A stretch of DNA of 64,000 bases from Streptomyces mirabilis (GTDB lineage: Bacteria; Actinomycetota; Actinomycetes; Streptomycetales; Streptomycetaceae), in the NCBI RefSeq assembly GCF_018310535.1, contig NZ_CP074102.1, positions 1,612,001 through 1,676,000 of the forward strand, in the 5' to 3' direction. Position 1 is the stretch's first letter, and each line of letters opens with the position of its first letter. The notes under the pieces are model-generated. The model made no database searches. It was given only the letters and a program-made list of their open reading frames with translations, and was not told the origin of the DNA. This document shows, in pieces, positions 30,929 through 39,738 of this stretch. The position numbers and the translations under genes are program-made.

Positions 30929-31756
30929 TCAGGGGCGACGGTATCGGGCGAAGAGGAATCCGGCCTCCTCCAGGAGGGACGCCAGTTCGAGCCGCTTGGG
31001 AACCGCCATCGCGGGCCCCCCGGCGATCCGCTGCGCGTCTCCCGCGGTGAGCGTCGGGGAAAGAGTCAGACACAGTTCGTCGAGGACACCCGCCGCGACC
31101 ATCTGGCCCAGCAGCCGCGGGCCGCCCTCCGTCAGCAGCCGGGCCATACCGCGCTCGGCGAGGGCACGTACGGCCCGTACCGGGTCCACGCCCATCCCGT
31201 CCCCGGCGATCACCACCTCGGCGCCCGCCTTCTCGGCCGCCGCCACCCGGTCGGGAGCCGCCGCGGCACCCGTCAGGACCAGCGTGGGTACCAGGGGCGA
31301 GGTGAACAGTGGCAGCGAGAAGTCCAGGTCGAGGCTCGCGGTGACGACGGCGATCACGGGCGCCGGGCCCTGTCCGGCCGCCTCCCGGAGCGCCGCGAAC
31401 TCCGCACGCGCGCGTGCCGGACGGTAACCCTCCTGGCGTACCGTTTCCGCACCGACGACCACGACGTCCGCGAGAGCCCGCAGCACCCCGAAGATCCGCA
31501 TGTCGGCGGCGCTGGAGATGCCCTGGGACTTCCCGTCGTGCTGGGCGGCGCCGTCGAGCGTGGAGACCATGTTGGCCCGCAGCCAGGGCTCCCGGACACC
31601 GGCGGAGCGGAGCTCGGGGTAGGCGTACGCCTCCGCCAGCTCCAGCAGTTCCCACTCACGGTCCGTCGCATCCGTCACAGCCGCACCAGGGGCATCGGGG
31701 GCCCCGGCGGTGGCCTGGGCTGCTGTTTCGTAGGTCACAGGGAACAGGCGTCGCAT
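30929..31756 (-). CDS. pyrimidine reductase-like protein (RibD C-terminal domain)
   Basis: A 275-residue single-domain protein of the bacterial bifunctional deaminase-reductase C-terminal family, related to the riboflavin enzyme RibD and DHFR fold. The signature VREPWLRANMVSTLDGAA, VVVGAETVRQEGYRPAR and LLTEGGPRLLGQMVAAG are present; no deaminase domain is attached. The ATG at 31756 lacks an obvious ribosome-binding site, so translation may be leaderless. It diverges from zapE with 37 bases between starts. Real substrate unknown. Confidence 0.82.
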   Translation of the reverse strand: MRRLFPVTYETAAQATAGAPDAPGAAVTDATDREWELLELAEAYAYPELRSAGVREPWLRANMVSTLDGAAQHDGKSQGISSAADMRIFGVLRALADVVVVGAETVRQEGYRPARARAEFAALREAAGQGPAPVIAVVTASLDLDFSLPLFTSPLVPTLVLTGAAAAPDRVAAAEKAGAEVVIAGDGMGVDPVRAVRALAERGMARLLTEGGPRLLGQMVAAGVLDELCLTLSPTLTAGDAQRIAGGPAMAVPKRLELASLLEEAGFLFARYRRP

Positions 31757-31793
31757 GTCGTGCAGTGTGGCACGGCGCTTAGAGTGGGGAACC

Positions 31794-32897
31794 GTGTCGT
31801 CCTCCACCGCCGCTTCCGGGATCGAACCGATACCCGAAGCAGCCCCCACGTCCCTGTGCGCCCGCGAGCCGCACGTCCCCGCGGACCGGCTGGTCGCCGA
31901 GATGGTGCCGCCGCCGCGCTTCGACTCCGTGCGCTTCGAAACGTACATTCCGGACCCGAACCAGCCGAGCCAGACCGAGGCCGTACAGGTCCTCGCCGGC
32001 TTCGCGGCCGGTCTCGGCGGGGCGCACGCGCTCGGCAGCGGCAAGCGGGGCTTCTTCGGCTTCGGCAAGGCCAAGGCGCCGAAGACCCCGGCCGGCCCCC
32101 GGGGCGTCTACCTGGACGGCGGTTACGGCGTCGGCAAGACCCACCTGCTCGCCTCCCTGTGGCACGCCACCCCGGCCGAGCCCTCGCTCAAGGCCTTCGG
32201 CACCTTCGTGGAGCTGACGAACCTGGTCGGCGCGCTCGGCTTCCAGAAGACCGTGCAGACGCTCTCCGGGCACCGTCTCCTGTGCATCGACGAGTTCGAA
32301 CTCGACGACCCGGGCGACACCGTCCTCGTCTCCACCCTGCTCGGCAAGCTGGTCGACGCGGGGGTCGCGCTCGCGGCCACCTCGAACACCCTGCCGGGCA
32401 AGCTCGGCGAGGGCCGGTTCGCGGCCGCCGACTTCCTGCGCGAGATCCAGGGGCTGTCGGCGCACTTCCGGCCGCTGCGCATCGACGGCGAGGACTACCG
32501 CCACCGCGGGCTGCCCGAGGCCCCGGCGCCGTTCACCGACGAGGAGGTCACGAAGGCCGCGTACGCCACGGACGGGGCCTCCCTCGACGACTTCCCGCAT
32601 CTGCTCGACCACCTCGCGCGCGTGCACCCCAGCCGCTACGGCGCCCTGACCGATGACCTGAAGGCTGTCTGCCTCACCGACGTCCAGCCGGTGCCGGACC
32701 AGTCGACAGCGCTGCGGCTCGTGGTGCTCGCCGACCGGCTGTACGACCGCGAGGTGCCCGTCCTCGCCTCCGGGATGCCCTTCGACCAGCTCTTCAGCGA
32801 GGAGATGCTGAACGGCGGCTACCGGAAGAAGTACTTCCGCGCGATCTCCCGGCTCACCGCGCTGGCCCGCGACGCCAAGGGGCTCGTCGAGGCGTAG
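31794..32897 (+). CDS. zapE: cell division ATPase ZapE (AFG1-like)
   Basis: A 367-residue AFG1/ZapE P-loop ATPase. Walker A is GGYGVGKTHLLASLWH near residue 107, Walker B LLCIDEFELDDPGD, followed by the typical ATSNTLPGKLGEGRF and YRHRGLPEAPAPF. ZapE homologues associate with the Z-ring or mitochondrial inner membrane. GTG 31794 gives the best spacing to AGTGGGGAA; the frame also remains open upstream to 31755. Function in an organism with little dependence on FtsZ for growth is open. Confidence 0.88.
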   Translation: MSSSTAASGIEPIPEAAPTSLCAREPHVPADRLVAEMVPPPRFDSVRFETYIPDPNQPSQTEAVQVLAGFAAGLGGAHALGSGKRGFFGFGKAKAPKTPAGPRGVYLDGGYGVGKTHLLASLWHATPAEPSLKAFGTFVELTNLVGALGFQKTVQTLSGHRLLCIDEFELDDPGDTVLVSTLLGKLVDAGVALAATSNTLPGKLGEGRFAAADFLREIQGLSAHFRPLRIDGEDYRHRGLPEAPAPFTDEEVTKAAYATDGASLDDFPHLLDHLARVHPSRYGALTDDLKAVCLTDVQPVPDQSTALRLVVLADRLYDREVPVLASGMPFDQLFSEEMLNGGYRKKYFRAISRLTALARDAKGLVEA

Positions 32898-32947
32898 TTT
32901 TCGGCCCCTCCACAGCGTTTTCGGCCCTCTTCACTGTGAAACGTCGA

Positions 32948-32979
32948 GTTAACCCTGCAAACAACTTGCCGCGTTAACC
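32948..32979 (+). promoter_or_regulatory. GTTAACC direct repeat upstream of the carbonic anhydrase operon
   Basis: GTTAACC occurs at 32948-32954 and again at 32973-32979, 25 bp apart, in the only AT-rich patch before the gene at 33020. Spacing and identity suggest an operator, but no regulator is known to me for it. Confidence 0.35.
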
Positions 32980-33019
32980 TATGTATTGACATGGAGGACG
33001 AGACGCCGGGAGGGGGCGC

Positions 33020-33358
33020 ATGTTACGAGGTACGACGGCCCGACCCCTCTACGTGGTACTCGCCGCCGTCCTGATCAGCCTGCAACTCTTCGCCCCCACC
33101 GAGGCGTTCGCGTCCGCGCACAGGGGCGAAGTCGTCTCCTGCGCCGAAGCGGAGCATCCGCAAAAGGTGGCACCCCCTCTGGGCGCCCGTCAGCGGACCC
33201 GCGACGAGGATCTCGTCCCCGACACACCCCCGCGCGCCCTGCTCGCGAGCGACCCCGCGGCCTCGTACCCGCCGCTCGCGCTCGGCCCGGGCCACCCGCG
33301 CACGTCGAGATCGTCGACCGCCCACTCCCCCGCCATACTTCAGGTCTTCCGCTGCTGA
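33020..33358 (+). CDS. small secreted protein, function unknown
   Basis: A 112-residue protein with a clear Sec signal (hydrophobic YVVLAAVLISLQLFAPT, cleavage near AFASA) and a Pro/Arg-rich mature part holding two cysteines. ATG 33020 follows GGGAGGGGGC. It precedes the carbonic anhydrase gene by 70 bases and could be part of the same transcript. No family recognised. Confidence 0.65.
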   Translation: MLRGTTARPLYVVLAAVLISLQLFAPTEAFASAHRGEVVSCAEAEHPQKVAPPLGARQRTRDEDLVPDTPPRALLASDPAASYPPLALGPGHPRTSRSSTAHSPAILQVFRC

Positions 33359-33428
33359 GCGGAGCGCGTCCCCCCACGCTCCGTCTTGTAAGCCGACGCG
33401 CCCTCAGGGCGCGCCAGGAGGAACTGAC

Positions 33429-34007
33429 ATGCAGCCCCTCATCGACCATGCCCGCTCCTTCGGCCGACGGCCCGAGGAATTCGCCTCGTTCGCCGACGGC
33501 CAGTCCCCGCAGGTCCTGTTCATCACCTGCTCCGACTCCCGGGTCGTTCCGGCCCTGATCACCGGCGCCCGCCCGGGCGAGCTCTTCGAGCTGCGCACCG
33601 CGGGCAACATCGTCCCGCCGTACGTCCCCGGCCGGCCGACCTCCGAGGCGGCCACCGTCGAGTACGCGGTGGACGTGCTCGGCGTGTCCGAGATCGTGGT
33701 CTGCGGCCATTCGCACTGCGGCGCCGTCGGCGCGCTGGTGCGCGGCGACGACCTGACGGCCGTACCCGCCGTGCGCGACTGGCTCGCGCAGGCGCGGCGC
33801 CCGTCCGACGCACCGGGCGACGACCCCACCGTCGCCGAGGCGGTGCAGAACCACGTCCTCGCGCAACTGCTCAGGCTCCGCGGATTTCCCTGTGTGGAAA
33901 AGGCCCTGACGACGGGCCGGCTGCGTCTGCACGGCTGGTACTACGAGGTCCACACCGGAGCCGTGCGCGAACACCGTGCGCACACCGACACCTTCGAGGC
34001 GCTGTGA
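33429..34007 (+). CDS. beta-class carbonic anhydrase
   Basis: A 192-residue carbonic anhydrase interconverting CO2 and bicarbonate. Zinc ligands Cys34, His94 and Cys97 are in place (FITCSDSRVVP and CGHSHCGAVGAL), along with the Asp36-Arg38 dyad. ATG 33429 follows AGGAGGAACTGAC. GTGA overlap with the next gene (a SulP transporter) forms a bicarbonate handling operon: hydration plus anion transport. Confidence 0.93.
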   Translation: MQPLIDHARSFGRRPEEFASFADGQSPQVLFITCSDSRVVPALITGARPGELFELRTAGNIVPPYVPGRPTSEAATVEYAVDVLGVSEIVVCGHSHCGAVGALVRGDDLTAVPAVRDWLAQARRPSDAPGDDPTVAEAVQNHVLAQLLRLRGFPCVEKALTTGRLRLHGWYYEVHTGAVREHRAHTDTFEAL

Positions 34008-35488
34008 GCCGCGCCGTGAACACTTCGAGCCTCATGAGCAAACTCCCCCACCTGCGACAGGACTTCGCCGCCTCGATCGTCGTGTTCCTGGTCGCCCTGC
34101 CGCTGTGTGTGGGCGTCGCCGTCGCCTCCGGTGTCCCGGCGGAACTCGGCCTGGTCACCGGGATCGTGGGCGGTCTCGTCACCGGCCTGATGCGCGGCAG
34201 CAGCCTTCAGGTGTCGGGGCCGGCGGCCGGACTGACCGTGCTGGTCTTCGAGGCCGTAAGGGAATACGGGCTCGCCGTCCTCGGAGTCGTCGTACTCGCC
34301 ACGGGTGTGCTCCAACTCCTCATGGGTGCCCTGAAACTGGGGCGCTACTTCCGGGCCATCTCGGTGGCCGTCGTCGAGGGCATGCTCGCCGGGATCGGCC
34401 TCGTGCTGATCGCGGGCCAGCTCCACTCGATGGCCGGGCTCAAGGCCCCCGCCTCCGGACTCGACAAGCTCGCCGGGCTCCCGGAGGCCGTCGCCGACGC
34501 GGCCCGCAGCACCGAGGCGCTGGCCTCGGTCGGACTCGGGGCGGGCACGATCGCCGTGCTCGTCCTGTGGCGGCGGCTGCCGCGGCGGGTGCGTACGGTG
34601 CCGGGGGCGCTCGGCGCGGTCGTGCTGGCCACGCTGGTGGCCTCGGGGTTCGGGCTGCCGGTGGCCAAGATCGAGGTGCGGGGGCTGGTCGGCTCGATCC
34701 AGCTGCCGAGCCTCGACGCCTTCGGGGAGCTCGCGAGCGTGGGCGTGCTCGGCACGGTGCTCGCCTTCACGCTGATCGCCTCCGCCGAGTCGTTGTTCAG
34801 CGCGGCGGCCGTGGACCGGCTGCACGACGGCCCCCGGACCGAGTACGACCGGGAACTGATGGCGCAGGGCGCGGGCAACACGGTCTGCGGACTGCTCGGC
34901 GCGCTGCCGATGACCGCGGTGATCGTACGCAGCGCGGCGAACGTCCAGGCGGGCGCACGGACGAAGGCGTCCCGCGTGCTGCACGGCGTCTGGCTGCTGC
35001 TGTTCGCGGCGCTGCTGCCCGCCGCGCTCGGCGTCATCCCGCTGCCCGCCCTCGCCGGCATCCTGGTGCACGCGGGCTGGAAGCTGATCCCGCTGCGCGA
35101 GATCGTCTCTCTGTGGCGCGAGCACCGGGGCGAGGCGCTGATCCTCGTCGTCACGGCGGTGTCGATCGTCGCCGTCAGCATGTTCGAGGGGGTGCTCATC
35201 GGGCTTGCCCTGGCGATCGTCAAGACGGCCTGGGAGGCCTCGCACGTCCGCCTGGAGGTCATAGACAAGGGTGCGGGCCCCGTCCAGGCGTATCTGTCGG
35301 GCAACGCGACCTTCCTGAGGCTGCCGAAGATCCTCGACAGCCTCGAGGCACTGCCCCAGGACCGCCCGGTCGAGCTGGACCTCTCCGGCCTGCACCACCT
35401 CGATCACGCCTGTCGCACCGCGCTGGAGAACTGGTCGGCGCGGCACAGTGAGGCGGGGACGGAACCGGTGAAGGTGACCACCGGCTGA
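34004..35488 (+). CDS. SulP-family anion (bicarbonate-type) transporter with short STAS domain
   Basis: A 494-residue SulP transporter. The family start (DFAASIVVFLVALPLCVGVA, then GSSLQVSGPAAGLTVLV) and the core SAESLFSAAAVDRLHDGPRT with NTVCGLLGALPMTAVIVRSAAN are clear; about 11 membrane helices precede a C-terminal STAS-like region (PVELDLSGLHHLDHAC). The GTG at 34004 overlaps the carbonic anhydrase stop; an ATG ten codons on is a possible alternative. Pairing with carbonic anhydrase suggests bicarbonate as substrate, which is an inference. Confidence 0.88.
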   Translation: MSRAVNTSSLMSKLPHLRQDFAASIVVFLVALPLCVGVAVASGVPAELGLVTGIVGGLVTGLMRGSSLQVSGPAAGLTVLVFEAVREYGLAVLGVVVLATGVLQLLMGALKLGRYFRAISVAVVEGMLAGIGLVLIAGQLHSMAGLKAPASGLDKLAGLPEAVADAARSTEALASVGLGAGTIAVLVLWRRLPRRVRTVPGALGAVVLATLVASGFGLPVAKIEVRGLVGSIQLPSLDAFGELASVGVLGTVLAFTLIASAESLFSAAAVDRLHDGPRTEYDRELMAQGAGNTVCGLLGALPMTAVIVRSAANVQAGARTKASRVLHGVWLLLFAALLPAALGVIPLPALAGILVHAGWKLIPLREIVSLWREHRGEALILVVTAVSIVAVSMFEGVLIGLALAIVKTAWEASHVRLEVIDKGAGPVQAYLSGNATFLRLPKILDSLEALPQDRPVELDLSGLHHLDHACRTALENWSARHSEAGTEPVKVTTG

Positions 35489-35490
35489 CC

Positions 35491-35536
35491 CACGCGGGCT
35501 CGCGGTCGGGGGGATCCTCGACCGCGAGCCCGCGTG
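35491..35536 (+). terminator. intrinsic terminator after the SulP gene
   Basis: A perfect 18-bp stem (35491-35508 with 35519-35536, arms CACGCGGGCTCGCGGTCG and its complement) around a 10-base loop, starting two bases after the SulP stop. No U-tract, as is common for Streptomyces. Confidence 0.75.
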
Positions 35537-35588
35537 AGGCATATCGTGGGATTAGTGGTGGTATGCGGCGGCTCGAAAGGGGGTCGTC

Positions 35589-36542
35589 ATGCTCGATGAG
35601 CTCTTGGCCACGGCCGCGGTGGTCGGTACCGCGGGGGTGGTGTACGTCGTTGCGGCGGCCCGGGTCGTCAAGCAGTACGAGCGGGGCGTGGTGCTCCGGC
35701 TCGGTCGGCTCCGGGGTGGCATCAGGCCGCCCGGGTTCACCATGATCATCCCCGGTGTGGACCGGCTGCGTAAGGTCAACATGCAGATCGTGACGATGCC
35801 CGTCCCCGCGCAGGACGGCATCACGCGGGACAACGTCACGGTGCGGGTCGACGCGGTCATCTACTTCAAGGTGGTCGACGCGGCCGACGCGGTCATCCAG
35901 GTCGAGGACTACCGCTTCGCGGTCTCGCAGATGGCGCAGACCTCGCTGCGCTCGATCATCGGCAAGAGCGACCTGGACGATCTGCTCTCCAACCGGGAGA
36001 AGCTCAACCAGGGCCTGGAGTTGATGATCGACAGTCCGGCGATGGGCTGGGGTGTGCAGATCGACCGGGTCGAGATCAAGGACGTGTCGCTGCCGGAGAC
36101 GATGAAACGCTCGATGGCCCGACAGGCCGAGGCCGACCGCGAACGGCGAGCCCGCATCATCAACGCGGACGCCGAGCTCCAGGCGTCGAAGAAGCTGGCG
36201 GAGGCCGCCGGGGTGATGTCCGAACAGCCCGCCGCGCTCCAACTGCGGCTGCTGCAGACCGTGGTGGCGGTCGCCGCCGAGAAGAACTCCACCCTCGTCC
36301 TCCCCTTCCCGGTGGAACTGCTGCGCTTCCTGGAACGGGCGCAGGCCCAGCCGGGGGCGCCGACGGTGGAGCAGATACCGACGCGCCCGCGGCCCGACGA
36401 GCACAAGGACGACGAGTTCGTGCTCGATGAACCCAAGGGTGACAAGTTCAGGCGAGACGAGGCCGAGGACCGCGACGAGGCCGAGGACGACGAGTTCCCG
36501 CTCGACAACCCCGGCGCGAGCCCTCTCCCCGGCCCCGGCTGA
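35589..36542 (+). CDS. slipin/stomatin-type SPFH membrane protein
   Basis: A 317-residue SPFH (band 7) protein. One N-terminal membrane anchor (LLATAAVVGTAGVVYVVAAA) is followed by the stomatin core: VVKQYERGVVLRLGRLRG, QDGITRDNVTVRVDAVIYFK, and MARQAEADRERRARIINADA before the oligomerisation coiled coil. A charged, Asp/Glu/Lys-rich tail (about 265-317) is unusual and low-complexity. No NfeD partner gene is adjacent. Probably a membrane-microdomain scaffold. Confidence 0.88.
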   Translation: MLDELLATAAVVGTAGVVYVVAAARVVKQYERGVVLRLGRLRGGIRPPGFTMIIPGVDRLRKVNMQIVTMPVPAQDGITRDNVTVRVDAVIYFKVVDAADAVIQVEDYRFAVSQMAQTSLRSIIGKSDLDDLLSNREKLNQGLELMIDSPAMGWGVQIDRVEIKDVSLPETMKRSMARQAEADRERRARIINADAELQASKKLAEAAGVMSEQPAALQLRLLQTVVAVAAEKNSTLVLPFPVELLRFLERAQAQPGAPTVEQIPTRPRPDEHKDDEFVLDEPKGDKFRRDEAEDRDEAEDDEFPLDNPGASPLPGPG

Positions 36543-36597
36543 TCACCCCGCCCGAATTGCCGCGACCGCCCGCCGACTCCCTGCTACGGTCCCTCCC

Positions 36598-36651
36598 ATG
36601 AAGCGTGCCGCTGTGAAGACGACGACGCCGGAGAGTGTCCCGGCGCGCTGA
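36598..36651 (+). CDS. 17-residue threonine leader peptide (attenuator)
   Basis: ATG 36598 opens a short frame, MKRAAVKTTTPESVPAR, with three consecutive Thr codons (ACG at 36619-36627) and a TGA at 36649. A long GC stem-loop follows at 36665-36696, ahead of the threonyl-tRNA synthetase gene at 36737. This is the classic arrangement of ribosome-mediated attenuation: stalling on Thr codons when charged tRNA is short would let transcription pass the terminator. Confidence 0.75.
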   Translation: MKRAAVKTTTPESVPAR

Positions 36652-36664
36652 CTGCTGACGAGTC

Positions 36665-36696
36665 CGAAGCCCCGGGGCGAGTGCCCCGGGGCTTCG
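36665..36696 (+). terminator. attenuator terminator hairpin before thrS-like gene
   Basis: A perfect 14-bp stem (36665-36678 with 36683-36696, CGAAGCCCCGGGGC and complement) with a GAGT loop, 13 bases after the leader-peptide stop and 40 bases before the synthetase start. It lacks a T-tract. Confidence 0.75.
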
Positions 36697-36736
36697 CCGT
36701 GTGGTCACTCGCCCCTTGAGAAGCGAGGAGACCACC

Positions 36737-37966
36737 ATGACCGCCCTCCCCGACCACCGCCGCCTCGGCCGTGAACTGGACCTTTTCGACTCCGATCCCC
36801 TGATGGGCGCGGGCCTGCCCTACTGGCTGCCCGACGGCGCGGCCGTGCGCCACGCCCTGGAGGAGTACGTCCGCGACGCCGAGCGACGCGCGGGCTACCA
36901 GCACGTGTACTCACCGGTGCTGGGCAAACGAGAGTTGTACGAGATCTCCGGGCACTGGTCGCACTACAGCGAGGACATGTTCCCGCCGATGGAACTCGGC
37001 GGCGAGCAGGTGGTGCTGCGCCCGAGCCTGTGTCCCCACCACGCGCTCATCTACCGCTCCCGCTCCCACAGTTACCGCGACCTCCCGCTCCGCATGGCCG
37101 AGTTGGGCGGCATGTACCGCTCCGAGCCGTCCGGTGTCCTCGGTGGCCTCACCCGCGTACGCGCCATCCAGCTCAACGACGCGCACCTCTTCTGCACCCT
37201 GGAGCAGGTCGCCGAAGAGGCGTCGGCTGCACTGGAGTTGATCCACCGGGCGTACGAGGCGATGGGCATCCGCGCGGCTCGCCACCGGCTCTCCCTGCCG
37301 GGCCCCGGCGGCAAGTACGTCGCCGACCCCGAGCTGTGGCGGCGCTCGGCGGCGCTGCTGCGCGAGGTGCTCGACCACTCCGGGGTGGCGTACGAGGCCG
37401 TCGAGGGCGAGGCCGCGTTCTACGGCCCCAAGATCGACGTCCAGATCGCCGATCCGGCGGGCCGGGAGTCCACCCTCTCCACCGTCCAGATCGACTTCCA
37501 CCAGCCCGAACGCTTCGACCTGCACTACATCGGCGCCGACGGGGCGAAACACCGGCCGGTCATGGTCCACCGCAGTGTCATCGGCAGCCTGGAGCGGGCT
37601 GTCGCCCACCTCATCGAGGCGCACGGGGGCGCCTTCCCGCCCTGGCTCGCCCCGACCCAGCTGGTGGCGCTGCCCGTCTCCGACGCGCGGGCCGAGGTCG
37701 AACAGGCGGCTGATCTCGTACGCCGCTGCCTGGACCGGGGCCTACGAGCCCGGCTCATCACCCCTGACCAGGGCACCCTGGGCGCCCGGATCCGCGCCGC
37801 CCGTCTGGTCCCGTACCAGGCGGTGATCGGCCCCCGGGAGACCGCGGCCGACGAGATCGCCCTGCGCCTGCGCGACGGCCGCCGCCTCGACCCGCAGCCG
37901 GCCACCGAGGCGCTGGACCGCATCACCCGTCTCGTCCGCGCCCACAGCACCGAGCTGATCGACTAG
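36737..37966 (+). CDS. thrS: short threonyl-tRNA synthetase (no TGS or editing domain)
   Basis: A 409-residue class II synthetase core. Motif 2 reads MYRSEPSGVLGGLTRVRAIQ with NDAHLFC, motif 3 VHRSVIGSLERAV, and a C-terminal anticodon-binding domain (QLVALPVSDARAEVE onward) follows. The zinc site region reads LRPSLCPHH instead of the usual NCPGH. Compared with the standard enzyme of about 650 residues it lacks the N-terminal TGS and editing domains. ATG 36737 follows GAGGAG. As it is behind a threonine attenuator it likely charges tRNA-Thr as a stress or backup enzyme; a full-length thrS would be expected elsewhere. Confidence 0.88.
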   Translation: MTALPDHRRLGRELDLFDSDPLMGAGLPYWLPDGAAVRHALEEYVRDAERRAGYQHVYSPVLGKRELYEISGHWSHYSEDMFPPMELGGEQVVLRPSLCPHHALIYRSRSHSYRDLPLRMAELGGMYRSEPSGVLGGLTRVRAIQLNDAHLFCTLEQVAEEASAALELIHRAYEAMGIRAARHRLSLPGPGGKYVADPELWRRSAALLREVLDHSGVAYEAVEGEAAFYGPKIDVQIADPAGRESTLSTVQIDFHQPERFDLHYIGADGAKHRPVMVHRSVIGSLERAVAHLIEAHGGAFPPWLAPTQLVALPVSDARAEVEQAADLVRRCLDRGLRARLITPDQGTLGARIRAARLVPYQAVIGPRETAADEIALRLRDGRRLDPQPATEALDRITRLVRAHSTELID

Positions 37967-37977
37967 ATTTCCGCGCC

Positions 37978-38538
37978 GTGGACAAACTGCAGGTACGCCG
38001 ACGGTGGTTGAGACTGCGGTGGCGGTCGGTGGCCGTGCTGGGAGCGGACTTCGCGCTGGCCGGGGGCGGGGCGCTTTAGGCGGAACTCCGCCCGGTGTTC
38101 CCGCAGACGGACAAGCGGGCCTGCTCCGACAGCACCGTGCCGCTGACGGAGCAGTCCGACGCGGTCGCGCCGGCACTGCCCGAGCACGCGACGGACCTGC
38201 GCTACGACACCGACCGTCTCCGCCCACGGGCCGGGACCCCGACGGGCACGACCGGCAGGACGGTCCTGAGGATGGAGTTCCGCGCCAGGTCCGTCGACGT
38301 CCAAAGGTGGCTGACCGCCAACCGTCTGCCGAAACCGACCGGCTTCGACACCTGGGGCGGGCCGGAGGCACTCGGTGCGACCTGCGGGGTCCTGGAGGAC
38401 GGCTTCTCGGACCGGCAGACCACGAGCGGGCGGCTCGCGCCGACCGTGACGACCCGGTACGGGCTGCGCCTCATCGTGAACATCGACCCCGACAGCCGTC
38501 CGGAACCGGCCGTCCTGGTCACCCTCCAGGAGGCCTGA
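37978..38538 (+). pseudogene. hypothetical membrane-anchored protein interrupted by an in-frame TAG
   Basis: From GTG 37978 the frame begins MDKLQVRRRWLRL, enters a hydrophobic stretch (SVAVLGADFALAGGGAL) and meets TAG at 38077, where TGG (Trp) would fit. It then continues in frame without other stops as AELRPVFPQTDKRACSDSTV to 38538. The C-terminal 147 residues alone could start at GTG 38095 as a soluble protein. No family recognised. Either a nonsense-mutated membrane protein or a gene starting late. Confidence 0.5.
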
Positions 38539-38825
38539 GCACGACTCGCGGCCACCGGGCTCCCGCCGCACCATCGAGGGACACGGCCGGAAGGGGTACG
38601 CGGTGGCCAAGAAGGACGGCAAGAGCACGAAGGACGGCGAACGGCGCAAGGGCAGGGACCCGGCCCCGCTGCGCCGGCCGCTGCACGCGGACACGGGAAA
38701 AGGGAACCGGCGTACGAGACCGGCGTGTGTTCCGCCGGGTCCAGCCGGGTGACTTCCGTGCCCCCGTCGCCGGGCACGTGTGGACAATGGGCGAATAGTC
38801 TGGTTTACCCACATATCTTCATCGG

Positions 38826-39707
38826 GTGATGATTCCAGTACGACGATTCGCCGCGACCTGCGCCCTCGGCGCACTCGGGGTCGCGCTCGCCGCCTGCGGG
38901 ACCCCAGGAACCCCGCACGCCGCCCGCCCAGGGCATCCCGCGTCGGCCTCGGGCAGCGCAAACGCCCAGCCCTCGCGACCCCCCACACTCGCCCCCGGCT
39001 CCAGCGGTATCACCCCCGTCTTCACCAACGGTCCGCGGACGCAGGACAAGACCGTCGCGCTGACCTTCGACGCGGACATGACCGCGAACGAGGGGCCGCG
39101 CGCCGCGGCCGGGGAGCACTTCGACAACCCCGAACTGATCGCCAGGCTGCGCGCGTTCAAGGTGCCGGCGACCCTGTTCATGACCGGACGCTGGGCCGAC
39201 GAGTACCCGAAGGAGGCCAAGGACATCGGGCAGGACCCGCTCTTCGAGGTCGCCAACCACTCGTACAGCCACTACGCCTTCACCGACAACTGCTACGGCC
39301 TGCCCACCGTGCCCCAGGAGCGGATGCGGGCCGAGGTGGAGGAGGCCTACGCCGCCTTCAAGAGGGCGGGCGTGCCGCACGCGATGCCCTACTTCCGGTT
39401 CCCCGGCGGGTGCTACGACCAGCAGGCCCTGCGCACGCTGAGCGCCGTGGGCGTGACCGCCGTGCAGTGGGACGTCGTCAGCGGGGACGCCTTCGCCACC
39501 GACGCCGACGCCGTGGCCCGTCAGGTGCTGGAGGGTGTGAAGCCCGGATCCGTCGTCGTCATGCACTGCACGCGCAGCGCGGCTCCGGTGACCGAACAGG
39601 CCCTGCGGACGATCGTCCCCGAGCTTCGGAAGAAGGGTTTCCGCTTTGTGAAGGTCTCCGAGATGATCGGCTCGGCGACGCAAGGCGAGCGGAACGGCAC
39701 CACGTAG
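38826..39707 (+). CDS. polysaccharide deacetylase lipoprotein (NodB/CE4)
   Basis: A 293-residue lipoprotein. Lipobox LAAC follows MMIPVRRFAATCALGALGV; a Pro/Ser-rich linker leads to the CE4 deacetylase domain: TFDADMT in place of TFDDG, NHSYSH (HxxxH zinc motif), YFRFPGGCY, and VVMHCTR near the end. It probably trims N-acetyl groups from cell-wall glycans outside the membrane. GTG 38826 and ATG 38829 are equally plausible. Confidence 0.88.
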   Translation: MMIPVRRFAATCALGALGVALAACGTPGTPHAARPGHPASASGSANAQPSRPPTLAPGSSGITPVFTNGPRTQDKTVALTFDADMTANEGPRAAAGEHFDNPELIARLRAFKVPATLFMTGRWADEYPKEAKDIGQDPLFEVANHSYSHYAFTDNCYGLPTVPQERMRAEVEEAYAAFKRAGVPHAMPYFRFPGGCYDQQALRTLSAVGVTAVQWDVVSGDAFATDADAVARQVLEGVKPGSVVVMHCTRSAAPVTEQALRTIVPELRKKGFRFVKVSEMIGSATQGERNGTT

Positions 39708-39738
39708 GCGCGCTCCGGTCCCGGCCTACGCTGGGACC

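Noticed and set aside
38603..38752. 49-codon Lys-rich frame (MAKKDGKSTKDGERR) with a good ribosome site
   Set aside because: It may be a real tiny gene or the start of a lost one (a PPK2-like start was considered), but composition-based similarity to Lys/Arg-rich starts is too weak to call.
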